This document shows, one piece after another, positions 1 through 10,186 of a stretch of 64,000 nt of DNA. Made by a program: the position numbers and the translations under genes. Source of the stretch: Temnothorax longispinosus (lineage: Eukaryota > Arthropoda > Insecta > Hymenoptera > Formicidae); assembly GCF_030848805.1 (NCBI RefSeq), contig NW_027270080.1, forward strand, positions 319,519-383,518. Direction: 5' to 3'. The notes under the pieces were generated by a model. That model did no database searches, had not been told where the DNA came from, and worked only from the letters and a program-made list of their open reading frames with translations. Each line of letters begins with the position of its first letter. The first letter of the stretch is position 1.

Positions 1-189
1 AATACATAGGTATTAGAGAAGGCTGGATGGCGGAAGTGGAGAATTTTGAAAGTATAATGATTACAGAAAGAATTGCGCGAACGAGAATAGTAAAAGAGGA
101 AAAAAGGGTTAAATATTTTTACAGTATATAATGTAGGAGCAAAGAAAGATGTTGAAGAGATAAGGGCAAAAATAACAGAGCAATGCGAA

Positions 190-515
190 GGATGCGAAAG
201 GAAGGATATGATTATAGGAGGTGATTTTAATATTAGAATAGGAAACTTAGGAGGTTGTAGGGAGGAGGAGTATGACTTTGAAAAGGAGAGTAAAATAAAG
301 TTATAGGAAATGACGGCAGAAGTTTTGTGGATATGATAAATGAAAAAGGATAGTATTTTTTGAATGGATGTACAGAGGGGATTGGGAGGGGGAATATAAG
401 TATGTGGGTGCGAGAGGGTGCTCGGTAATTGATTATGCAATTGTAAACGATAGTGCGCAAGAGCGAGTGTTAAAAATTTAGAATAGAGGACAGGGTGGAC
501 TCAGATCATTTGCCT
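190..515 (+). pseudogene. LINE endonuclease domain, fragment
   Basis: The GDFN motif lies at 220-231 and the terminal SDH motif at 501-509, preceded by a DYAIVN-type strand near 430-447. In APE-like endonucleases the Asp/Asn of GDFN and the Asp/His of SDH are catalytic. The two motifs are in different frames and stops intervene, so no continuous protein is encoded. The N-terminal catalytic residues would lie left of the window or in the unreadable first 150 bases. Confidence 0.7.
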
Positions 516-894
516 CTGACCTTATTACTGGAAGAAGAGGAGAATACGAGACAAATGGAGGGGTGTACAGAAGAGGAAGAAGAGGAACGGAATATGTCAA
601 AGAAAATCATAGTTTGGAACGAAGAGGCAAGGCAATTATACAGGGAGAGGACAAAGGTATGGAATGAAACCGAGGACCAGGAAATGGAGTCGGTGGATAG
701 GAAATGGGAGAAAATAAAAAACGGGATTCTTGGAGCCTTAGTGTATAAGAAATTAAGTTAAAGAAGAGAAGGAAAATAAAGCACAAAGATTGGTGGGATA
801 GGAGTTGTACCAGAAAGAAGAGGGAGGTCAAAAGAAAGTACAGAAGGTGGAGATGTGGAAAGGGAAGTAAGGAAGACTATTTGGAAGAAAAGGA

Positions 895-2203
895 ATGCCT
901 GAAGGGGTGGTTAGAGAGCAAAGAATGGAGAAGAGAGTGAGGGAAGAAGAGGAATTAAGAAAACTGAAGGACGAAAAGAAAATTTGGAACTATATAAACA
1001 GTCGAAGAAAGAAGAAAGAATGGAAAGAGAATAATATTCCAAAAGAGAATTGGAGAAATTATTTCATGGAGCTGTTAGGTGGGACCGAGATGATAGGAAC
1101 GGAAGAGGCGTTGGAGATCCGTGTCATGGAAACAGAAGAAAGAAATGAAGAGCAAGTTCAAGATATAGATAGAGAGCTGCAAGAAGAGGAGATAGTGAGG
1201 GCAGTCAGGAACATAAAGCTAGGCAAAGCTGCAGGTGTCGATGGAATCCCAATGGAAGCATGGCTGTATAGTGGCGCAGCGGTAAGAGGAGGTCTAATTG
1301 ATCTGTTGAAGCTCATTTGGAAGGAAAGTAAAATTCCGACCGAATGGCGAACAAGCATAGTTGTTCCTCTATATAAAAGAGGGGATAAAGAGCGAACAGA
1401 CAACTACAGAGGGATCTCGTTGCTGTGCACTGCATACAAGGTATATGCGGAAATCCTAAGAAACAGATTGGAGGAAATAATGGAGAGAAAAGGGATGATA
1501 CCTGACAGCCAAGCCGGCTTTAGGAAAGGGAGGTCCGCGATGGATAATATATTTATCTTGAACCATATAGTGCAAAGGAGAAGGAGAAAGGTACGGCAAT
1601 TGGGAAAGACAAGATTTTTGCAATGTTTGTGGATCTAAGGGCAGCATTCGACAACGTTGACAGAGAAATTTTATGGAAGATAATGGAGAGAAAAGAGTGG
1701 ATCGCAGTTTAATAAACAGGATAAAGAAATCTACAAAGAGACAGAGGTGACAATAAGGACGAGGGATGGATTCACAAAGTGCTTCAAGACGAAGAAAGGG
1801 TAAGGCAGGGCTGTGTGATGAGTCCCGCCCTGTTTAATTTATACAATGCGGACATCGATAAAGTTTTAGAAAAGCGTGGTATAGGAGGAGTGGAGCTTGG
1901 ATAAGTAAAAATATGGTCATTAGCATACGCGGATGATATGGTTTTGGTAGCGAAAATAGAGAGGCTTTACTAGATATGATGAGCATGTTAAAAAGATTCT
2001 TAAAAGAAAGGAATCTAGAATTAAATACAGAAAAAACTAAAGTGCTAGTATTTAATAGTAAAAGTAAGAAAGGCAGAATGACATGGAAATGGGACGAAAA
2101 ATTAATAGAGGAAGTAGATAGGTTTAAGGGTTTCACGTTTAATAGGAAAGGTAATTATGTCGATCATATAAAAGAGCTGAAAAGAAAGGAAGGATCGCTG
2201 TAA
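895..2203 (+). pseudogene. LINE reverse transcriptase, frameshifted
   Basis: An open stretch at 895-1638 holds the N-terminal RT blocks: GKAAGVDGIP near 1219-1248, a YKRGDK-x-NYRGISLL block near 1372-1425 and SQAGFRKGRS near 1507-1536. Between 1600 and 1623 the frame shifts; the continuation has a DLRAAFDNVDRE block, then RQGCVMSPALFNLY near 1802-1845, then the catalytic AYADD with Tyr-Ala-Asp-Asp at 1926-1937. A late segment resembling LNTEKTKVLVF follows. All core RT motifs are therefore present but broken by frameshifts and stops. The family would copy LINE RNA at a nicked target. Confidence 0.85.
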
Positions 2204-2334
2204 ATAGGGTCTGGGGTTTAGGAGAAAGATTATGTAAAGATGATTTTAGTAGGAGATGGACGCTTTTTAAGTACCTAATGAAAAGTGTGATAGAATACGG
2301 AGCAGAGATATGGGGGTAGAGTGAAAAAAAGGAG

Positions 2335-2935
2335 TTGGAAAAAGTTATGTTAGATTATGTAAGATGGATATTTAGACTAGATTTTTGCACACCGAGGTAT
2401 GTAATACTAAGGGAACTAGGTTTAGAGAAACTTAAAATCTGTTGGGGTATAAGAGCCATGAGGTTCGAGAAAAGAAGCAGAGGGAAAAAAGATGGAAGTT
2501 TAGTAAAGGCATGTTGGGATGAAAAGGACACAAGGAATTAAAAAAAAAGGATTTATATAATTTGGAACGGTTTTATAATAGCAATGGTTGGAGCTCTGAA
2601 GTAATAAAAAGAATTAAATAATGAAGGTAAAAATACTAAAGGCTTAGTAAGAATAAGGGAACAGGATATTCAAGGGCAAATAATAAACAGTAAAATAGTA
2701 GAGGCAAGGTATAATACAAGGTACAAAGAGATAGTGGTGAGAAACAAACGCCGAGTTATTTATTAAAAGCGAACTTGGATAAAGTGAAAACAGGAGACGA
2801 GATTAGAGCGATGGTAAAATTAAGGTGCGACAATTTTGAGGACGTAAATAAATACTGGCTTGACAAAGAAGATACGAAGTGTAGATTCTGCAAATCAGGT
2901 AGGGACAATTTAGAACATTAGATAATAGCAATATA
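2335..2935 (+). pseudogene. LINE C-terminal region with CCHC zinc knuckle
   Basis: Short open pieces continue the LINE ORF. Near 2877-2935 a Cys-x2-Cys then Glu-His pattern (CRFCKSGRDNLEH) marks the zinc knuckle that ends many insect LINE ORF2 proteins; a stop follows the His directly. Beyond it there is only degenerate, AT-rich 3' untranslated sequence. Confidence 0.55.
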
Positions 2936-3234
2936 TAAGCGAGTGCAACATCACAAGTATGTGGTTTGAGAATTTAGGTAGGAATAACGGAGAACGATTA
3001 GAGAATATATGCGATGACAAATTTAGAATGGAAAAAAAAGGTGCTAAATAGATTATGGAAAAGGAGAGAGGAATCCTACAAAAAAAGATAACGGTTGTAA
3101 ATAATGTAAATCATAATGTATTGCGGCTTGTTTGTAAAGAAGAATGTGTTTGATGCGTGGATGAATGTGTGAGTTAAGTGGAATTGTAAACGAGGTCCTT
3201 TTTTGTCGTATAGCTGAAATAAAGACATATATAT

Positions 3235-4172
3235 AAGTACCTGACGTCTGTATGTCTGTCTGTCTGACCGCGAACTACTTGTTATTTCCGAGAAATTGGA
3301 AAAATTTCGTAACCGGTTTTCAAAAACCGGTCTTAATCGCTCGCGACAGTCACGAATTAAAGTGACTGATTAATTCCCGAAAAATTTGAAAAATTTCTGA
3401 TACCGGCTTCCAAAAAGATCGGTAACAAAAAATTATACATTTTATAGCACTCCCCGGAAAATTCTACCCGTGTTTCATATATAACTCTTTGAAATTTGGT
3501 CAATTATTTTCCGAAAAATTAGAAAAACCGGTTTCCAGAAAATCGGTAACAAATCTTACATACAACATATTTCATTTAAAACTAATCTACCTATGAACGA
3601 TTTAATTCCCGAAAATTATAAAAAAAATTTTTATTTTTTTTGCCTTTGCAGCTTTCTCTATTTCATAATTTAGTGCTGCTTTTAGCAATAGATCATCCTG
3701 ACCGTCTTCTAATGTACATTTTTAAAAGAATCACGTATATTTTTCTAAACAAAAATCGGAAACGTTTCAAGAAATCAGTACATTAATAAAAAATTAAACT
3801 CGCGGTTTCAAAAAATCAGCATATACAATTCTTTGAGATTCGGTCAATTATTTCCAGAAAAATTGGAAAAATTTTGAAACCGGTTTCTAAAAAGATCGGT
3901 AACGAAAAATTGTACATTTTATGGGACTCTCTGGAACATATATTCTACCCTTACTTCATATACAATTCTCTGAGATTTGGTCAATTAATTCTCATAAAAT
4001 TTGAAAAATTTCGGAACCGGTTTCCAAAAAAATCGGTAACGAAAAATTAACCACGACATTTTCATCTTCGGAAAATTCTACTTCTTTCGTATACTTTTGG
4101 TAAAAGTTTGGTCCATTAACGAATGAGTAGTTCGCGTACAGACAGACAGACAGATGTGATTTATTATATAGA
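3235..4172. repeat. Head-to-head pair of Helitron-type 5' ends
   Basis: The left tip reads ATATATAAGTACC, then a (GTCT)n run and GACCGCGAACTACT. The right tip, on the minus strand, starts TCTATATAATAAATC at 4172 and runs through the same (GTCT)n and CGCGAACTACTC block. The interior holds degenerate repeats of about 120 bases built on GGTAACGAAAAATT and AAATTTTTCCAA. The same 5' block starts the next element. This may be two truncated copies facing each other or one TIR-like derivative. Confidence 0.5.
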
Positions 4173-5206
4173 TAGATTTGCAGTTAGGGGCGAGCAACAA
4201 AATCATATCTATCATATCTATATATATAAGTACCGGACGTCTGTCTGTCTGTCTGACCGCGAACTACTCATTCGTTAGTGGACCGAATTTTTATCAAGGG
4301 TACATGAAATAGAGGTAGAATTTCCCGGGGAGTGCCATAAAGTGTATAGTTTTTCGTTGCCGATTTTCTGGAAAACGGTTTTTTTAATTTTTCCAATTTT
4401 TCGAAAATTAATTGACCGAATTTCAAAAAATTGTGTATGAAGTAGGAATAAAATTTCCCGGGAAATGCCATAAAGTGTATAGTTTTTGTTACCGATTTTC
4501 TGGAAACCAGTATCAGAAATTTTTACAATTTTTCGGAAAATAATGACCAAACTTAAAAATTTATAGATCAAACAGGGATAGAATTTTCCGGGGAGTACTA
4601 TAAAGTGTATAATTTTTCGTTACCGATCTTTTGGAAACCGATACCGAAATTTTTTCAATTTTTCCGGAATTAATTGACCAAATCTTGAAGAATTATGTAT
4701 GAAATAGGGGTAAAAAGAACTAAAAAATGTAATAAAATTAGAAAAATTGCTATAGTAAAGGGGTTTCCGATTTCTGTTAAAAAAAAATGTATGTAATTGC
4801 TCCAATTTTTGCAAACTTTGAGATATCAAGCTGAATTTTTTATGGATAATTTTTATGGATAATTTTTGGATACCAATTTTTTAGAAACCGGTATCAGAAA
4901 TTTTTTCAATTTTTCGGGAAATAATTGACCGAATCTTGAAGAATTATATGTGAAACAGGGGTAGAACTTTCCGGAAAGTGCTATAAAGTGTATAATTTTT
5001 TGTTGCCGATTTTTTTGGAACCCGGTTACGAAATTTATCCAATTTTTCGGGAATTAATTGACTGAATCTTAAAGATTTGTATATGAAGTAAGGGTAGAAA
5101 GAACTAAAGAATGTAATAGAATTAGAAAAATTGCTAATAATAAAAAGGTTTAAAATTTTTGTTTAAAAAATGTACGTGTTTTACTCTAATTTTTGCAAAT
5201 TTTGAG

Positions 5207-6276
5207 GGTAAATGTTTAGTATAACGCTCTCCTCTCCGATTTTCTTAAAACTTTGTAAAATTGTTTATTTCTGTGTGTAAAAAACATTCTGAGAAGGAAA
5301 ATCGTCGCTCAGGTCTCGTTTTTTTTTAAATTTAATTTTAAAGTTTTGATGTCGGTAAGGTAGGAAAATGATAATTTACGTTTTTAAAGTACTGCGCAAC
5401 TTCATTTGAAGGTCACGTGACAATTGTCTGCTAATTAAATACAAAATATCTGCTTAAAACATGTGTGTGCCCTGCTTTAACGAAAATCCGAGCGAAAATC
5501 ATAACTTTTATAAAGCAGTGGATACACACGTGTAGGCCCTGTTTTAACGAAAATCACAACTTCTATAAAGCAAGGCATACATACGTGTGTGTGTGTGTGT
5601 GTGCCCTGCTTTAACGAAAATTACAACTTCTTTAAAATAGGGCATACACAGACACACGTGTGTGTGCGTGCCCTGCTTTAACGAAAATCACAACTTCTAT
5701 AAAGCAGGGCATACACACGTGTGTTTGTGCCCTGCTTTAACGAAAATCACAACTTCTATAAAGCAGGGCATACTCACGTTTGTTTGTGCCTTGCTTTAAC
5801 GAAAATCACAACTTCTATAAAGCAGGACATACACACGTGTGTGTGTGTGCCCTGCTTTAACAAAAATCACAACTTCTATAAAGCAGGGCATACACACGTG
5901 TGTGTGTGTGTGCAGTGCTTTAACGAAAATAACAATTTATCAATTTATCAATTTATCAATTTTGGTACAGTTTTCATTTATCATTCACGTACAGTATTTC
6001 ACAACCATAAAATTTTAACCTAAATGGCACCATTAATGAGTATGCGGACAACTTAATTTGTGAATATAGTGACAAATAAAGTTGCGCAGTATTTAAAAAA
6101 ACGTAAATTACCATTTTCCTACCTTACCGACATCAAAACTTTGAAATTAAATTTAAAAAAAAAACGAGACCTGAGCGACGATTTTCCTTCTCAGAATGTT
6201 TTTTACACACAGAAATAAACAATTTTACAAAGTTGTAAGAAAATCGAAGGGGAGAGCGTTATACTAAACATTTACC
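5207..6276. mobile_element. Nested 1.07 kb TIR element with 8-bp target duplication
   Basis: The 8-bp duplication ATTTTGAG flanks it at 5199-5206 and 6277-6284, and joining the flanks recreates the Helitron repeat wording (TTTTGAGATATC) seen elsewhere in the host element. The terminal inverted repeats begin GGTAAATGTTTAGTATAACG and extend about 190 bp (5207 to about 5400, about 6083 to 6276). The 8-bp duplication fits the hAT or P superfamilies, but there is no transposase and the tip is not a clear hAT tip. It carries the minisatellite at 5465-5935. Confidence 0.8.
5465..5935. repeat. Palindromic minisatellite, about 8 units of 60-70 bp
   Basis: Each unit reads CCCTGCTTTAACG, a short A-rich spacer, CTTCTATAAAGCAGGG, then CATACACACGTGTGTGTGTG. 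Both halves are self-complementary: the CCCTGCTTT/AAAGCAGGG arms and the CACACGTGTG block. Eight units start near 5468, 5539, 5603, 5669, 5729, 5789, 5849 and 5913. The unit length is close to a multiple of three, so it produces a spurious 100-codon open frame on the plus strand. Confidence 0.85.
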
Positions 6277-7137
6277 ATTTTGAGATATCAAGCTAAATTT
6301 TTTTAATAACTTATTTTTATTTTTACTTTTTGTTACCGATTTTTTGGAAACCGGTTTCATAAAAATCGGTTATAAAAACTAATATAAATAAACTATAATA
6401 TAAAACCCGACTGTTTGTCTGTCTGTCCGCGAACTCATTTGTTAATGGACCGAATCTTAAAGAATTATACATGAAGTAGGGGTAGAATTTTTCGGAGATT
6501 GCCATAAAGTGTATAATTTTTTGTTACCGATTTTTTAGAAACCGCCGGTTCCAAAATTTTTCAAATTTTTTGGGAAATAATTATTCAAATCTTAAACAAT
6601 TATATATGAAATAGGGGTAGAAAGAACTAAAAATGTAATAAAATTAGAAAAATTGTTAATATTAAAAGGGTTGCCGATTTCTGTTTAAAAAAAAGTGTAC
6701 GTGATTGTTTCAATTTCCGCAAACTTTGAGGTATCAAACTGAATTTTTTTATGGATAATTTTTCGTTACCGATTTTTTTGGAAATCAGTTTGGAAATTAT
6801 TCAAATTTCGAGAAATAATAAGTATTAATTAACCCATTTTCTTAAAACCAGTACCAAATTTTGCTTAAATTTTTGGAGGATAAGTTAATTTTTTATTAAT
6901 GGATAATTTTGTATTAATGAATCGATTTTCTTGAAACCAGTGCCAAAATTTTTTCTAATTTTTTGTTGATGATTTTGATGAAATTGGTACCAAAAGATTA
7001 CTAATTTTATAGAAATGGTTATTATGGGGTTGAAAATTGGATTTTATGGGGTTCTGTTGGTGCTTCTAATTAATGAGTGAGTTTGGGGAGAGGGGAATAG
7101 ATTTTGAGCCCGCGCGAAGCGCGGGCGAAAAATCTAG

Positions 7138-7729
7138 TGTTGCATATTCTGGTAGGGCACGGTCCATAGAATATTTTAAGACCGAAAAAAGCCGAGCAAC
7201 AAATTTTTTTAGTTAGTTTTTAGCCATTGAAGACGTAGATAACTGTCGAAGATGCAATATTTATTAGTGGCATTGTTTACAAAACCTTATATTTCGAAAA
7301 TTTGTTTACGCTATCTTAAAGCAACAAAAAAGCAACAAATTTTAGTATATTGTTTTTTTGGATTTGAGCACTCTATATGTGTTTTTTAGTATGAGGGGGG
7401 CTAGCTTGACGACTAGCTGCCCCCCCCATTTCGATCGCCGTTTCCTGCTAAACGGCTTGAGCAACAAAATCCGGACTAGAGCAACAAATTAGCACATAAA
7501 TAGCATTAAATTTTTTAAAATAGGTGCGAATTTTTTTTGCGATGGTGGGGGGGCTAACTTGATAGCAAGATACGACTGTGACTCTTACGCGACGCGACAA
7601 TTTGCGAAAATACTCGAGATGTTGAGATCTCATATAACGAATGAACGGATCAAGTTTTAAGTATAGCTTGATCGAATGTTTACATACAGGTTAACCTATA
7701 TCTTGATATATTGACGGTAGGGAGTGATA
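7138..7729. other. Intergenic stretch without gene
   Basis: No coding region is recognised. Three copies of GAGCAACAAA lie near 7193, 7459 and 7482. A homopolymer G/C pair occurs near 7397-7428. The only supported feature is the dispersed repeat at 7573-7678. Confidence 0.5.
7573..7678. repeat. Dispersed repeat shared with 45531-45633
   Basis: The wording CTTACGCGACGCGAC, ACTCGAGATGTTGAGATCTC, AACGGATCAAGTT and AGCTTGATCGA recurs at 45531-45633 in the same orientation with scattered substitutions. The two copies differ mainly by small indels. The parent element is not identified. Confidence 0.7.
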
Positions 7730-8004
7730 CTGAGATCAACGAGCCTGTTCACACTAGGCGTTTCTGCCGGCGCGAATTGCGGTCGCGCGTTAACGTTTGA
7801 ACGGCCACACGCTGGTCGCAAGGTAAGGTGCGACAACGCGCGCATACGCGCGTACGCGAAACAAACAGTAACACCGTAATCGTGCCGGCGATATCGAATT
7901 TGAATTTGTTTCGAAATCGTCAATGTACGACGATTTGAAATAAGCGCCGTAACGCCGGCTCAAGATCACGAGCGCAATCGGGGAGAGGCGGACGGTCAGC
8001 GAGC
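7730..8004 (+). promoter_or_regulatory. CpG-rich promoter-like block
   Basis: This stretch is far richer in GC and CpG (many CGCGCG, GCGCG and CGCCGG words) than the AT-rich surroundings. It lies directly upstream of the P-like insertion and, if that is removed, joins the 5' leader of the ORF at 10187-10954. Insect P elements favour promoters and 5' leaders, which agrees with this reading. No TATA box is evident. Promoter function is inference from composition and position. Confidence 0.4.
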
Positions 8005-8189
8005 GCGGCAACCAAGAAGACTAGAGACCAGGAGACCGAACTCCTTAAAATTTCAGTGGTGGGGGTGAGTCAAAATGTGGTCCGGCGCTGTTCGTAGTAT
8101 GGTCGCCGGCCAATTCATGAACTACGGCGTGCTGGATTTCCGGTGCAAGATGGTGCAAGAGCTTCGTGCAACATAACCAAGAACTAATC

Positions 8190-8781
8190 AGCTTGGCATC
8201 TTGGCAGATGTAAACACTGAATTTAATTTTGATGTCGTAAGTATTAATAATAATATATGATACTTAGGAACGACGAAGTTCACATAGGAAACTTTTTTTG
8301 GATAAAACAAGTGATAAAAAAAATACGATATTCTGTGTTGTGAAATATAATCAATTGAATTTTTTTGCATAGGGCACTGAGTCTGGAAAAGTAATTGATG
8401 CAACCATGGGCGAATATCGAGAAGAAATTGAGGAAAGATTCGTAAAAGCAGGTTGCGAAATACACGGCGACTACAGGATTGCAAAGACATGCAAAAATTG
8501 TCTATTTCAATATCTACGAAAGAATGCAAAACTCATTCAGTTGCCACATGAAAGTTGGGGATTTGTTGTGCAAGATCACGCATAATATTGCTAAAGCAGA
8601 GAATGATTATACTATAAAATTAAATATGATCATTGATTCGAACATGAACGGAGAGATATATTTTAAACAAAACCATATAAAGTGGCTAATACCTGAGCCA
8701 GAATCAGTGAGAGATATTGTTGAAAGTTTGAATTGTATTGAGAAAAACTCTTGGTTTTTCAAAGCATATAAATTTTTGTAA
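8190..8781 (+). CDS. Unidentified plus-strand gene inside the P-like element
   Basis: Not recognised. A short segment ends at a GTAAGT donor near 8237. After a TTTTGCATAG acceptor near 8373 an open frame runs through MGEYREEIEERFVKAGCEIH and meets a stop near 8585. A second frame, 8479-8781, stays open for 100 codons and ends with the hydrophobic residues WFFKAYKFL. AATAAA follows at about 8873. It converges on the THAP gene, whose own AATAAA-like signal lies near 8958 on the opposite strand. One of the two frames may be the true one, or an intron or frameshift joins them. The segment contains two Cys-rich words but no family motif that I know. Confidence 0.35.
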
Positions 8782-8965
8782 TGAAATTGATAATAGCTTC
8801 CTCGGAACAGCTAAATTGTACATAAAAATGTTTATTGATATTGGATGTGTAAAATGCAATGTAATTTTTTTTAAATAAAATTATGGTTTTTCCTTTATAT
8901 TTATCTCCTTATATTATTTTACATAACTTTAAATATATATTATAACTTAATAACATAACTTTTAT

Positions 8966-9824
8966 TCAGTCTTTTTTTATTGAACACTCGTTTTTTATTT
9001 TTTGCAGATTTTCCACCAAGTTTCGATTGTTTTCGAGTTTTTGCATCTCCACTTTCTTCTCATCATATATTTTATTGTAAGTTTTACTGAGAATATGTGC
9101 TCTGCTTAATGTATAATAATGAATCACCCGTTTTGTCAACGCTCCCCTTATGTTCTTGACATCCAATGAACGGGAAAAAACTCTCGAGGAGGATATTCTC
9201 TGCTATGCGCTGGAAAGAATAACAATTCAGCTCCTCGGCACCATTGTCTTGAGAATTGCTCTTCAATAGCGATCAAGAGATTGAATAAAGCGTCCGACGG
9301 GAACTTTAAATAGCCGTTGGTGAGTTTTTGTAGAGAATATCTCAAATATATTTCAAAGCATAATTTATAACGATTTTCAACTTACACATAACTTTCGTCT
9401 CCTGCATCCATGGACTCTTCTTCAAAATTATCTTGATGTACATCGAAAATACATGGTACACTACCTTGATTCAATTTAAATTTTTCACGTGGTATTTCGT
9501 TTATTGTTCCATCTTTCAAGGACAGTTCGAAAAGTCCGCTCAACATCGTTGTCCTTGAAATGTTTATCGCAAATACGTAAATATTTTCGAGTAGCGTTTC
9601 CCTTACTCAAAAACGGAGAAATCTTATCTATCCAGATTTGATTTTCATGAGAATCCTGAAAAGTGAAAAAATCAAACTGATTGTATGTTCTTGAGAAAAT
9701 GATTGTTATTCATTTTATTTCAATCAAATACACTTACCTTCGGAAATCCAAATAGCGTCCTTTTATTCGAATTCAAATTGGGACATTTACTCTCACAATT
9801 CACAATGCAACACACTTTAGACAT
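8966..9824 (-). pseudogene. THAP-domain protein gene of the P-like element
   Basis: Start ATG at 9824-9822. Exon 1 (9824-9738) encodes 29 residues with the Cys pattern VCCIVNC and the FPK strand, then a GTAAGT donor. Exon 2 starts at 9655 after CAG with a conserved Trp (NQIW) and ICDKHF, giving the complete C2CH zinc signature, and later the VPCIF strand that closes THAP domains (AVPxxF box). Between CDKHF and VPCIF the frame changes by one, so the copy is broken unless another splice exists. Later pieces (9345-8966) end in a Lys/Glu-rich coiled-coil-like tail. In the P family, THAP binds the element's own ends and a catalytic domain follows; that catalytic part is not visible here. Confidence 0.65.
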
Positions 9825-10186
9825 GATTTCACTTTGTTTTAAACGGTTTGCAACAAACAAGAAGACTAGAGAACAAACGACGTAAAGATTCGAACTTATC
9901 CAGCACGTAGCGTAGTTCATGAATTGGCCGGCGACCATACTGCGAACAGCGCCGGACCACATTTTGACTCACCCCCACCACTGGAGTTCGGTCTCCTGGT
10001 CTCTAGTCTTCTTGGCGGCAACGGAGAAGCACCGGCCGTAGCAACCGTTGTTATTCGTCTTTTCATCGAGATTTTGCCTGATTGTTTCGTTTCGCGTGTT
10101 TGAAAATAATCGACATCTAAAGAAAAAGAGTGAAGAAAAGACGGATTGAGTGCGCGTATCGACGAGAAGAAAACGTCTCACGTTAA

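Larger units (their letters stand above)
1..3234 (+). mobile_element. Decayed non-LTR retrotransposon (LINE), left end outside window
   Basis: An APE-type endonuclease, a reverse transcriptase and a C-terminal zinc knuckle can be followed in order across the plus strand, which is the usual ORF2 layout of a LINE. The reading frame changes repeatedly and many stops are present, so the copy is dead. The right end is placed where A-rich sequence after about 3205 runs into the tip of the next repeat. I see no target duplication because the left end is missing. The clade is not decided; the RT wording around 1390-1440 and the terminal CCHC fit the Jockey/R1/CR1 group of insect LINEs. Confidence 0.85.
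4217..7137 (+). mobile_element. Non-autonomous Helitron-type element
   Basis: The 5' end is TC (4217-4218) preceded by A. The 3' end is CTAG (7134-7137) followed by T, with an 8-bp GC-only stem and 3-base loop at 7108-7126, seven bases upstream of CTAG. This 5'-TC, 3' hairpin plus CTRR and A/T insertion site are the Helitron signature. No Rep/helicase ORF is visible, so the copy is non-autonomous. The interior is made of degenerate copies of a roughly 120-150 base unit. A third (GTCT)n CGCGAACT tip near 6395-6440 suggests that two copies are fused or that a shorter element of about 740 bp shares the same 3' end. Confidence 0.7.
8013..10014. mobile_element. P-like (THAP) DNA transposon, complete ends
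   Basis: The 8-bp target duplication GCGGCAAC lies at 8005-8012 and 10015-10022. The element begins CAAGAAGACTAGAGACC and ends with its complement; inverted repeats run about 120 bp (8013-8135, 9899-10014) with a short extra stretch in the left arm. An extra copy of the tip (CAAGAAGACTAGAGA) lies inside the right end at 9858-9872. An 8-bp duplication, CA-starting tips and an encoded THAP domain together point to the P superfamily. It carries two convergent reading frames, a THAP gene on the minus strand and an unidentified one on the plus strand. No P-type catalytic core is visible, so it is probably non-autonomous. Confidence 0.8.

Noticed and set aside
5721..6023. 100-codon plus-strand ORF with repeated Cys/His words
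   Set aside because: It is the translation of the 60-bp minisatellite; the periodic peptide follows the DNA repeat and no start context or homologue exists.
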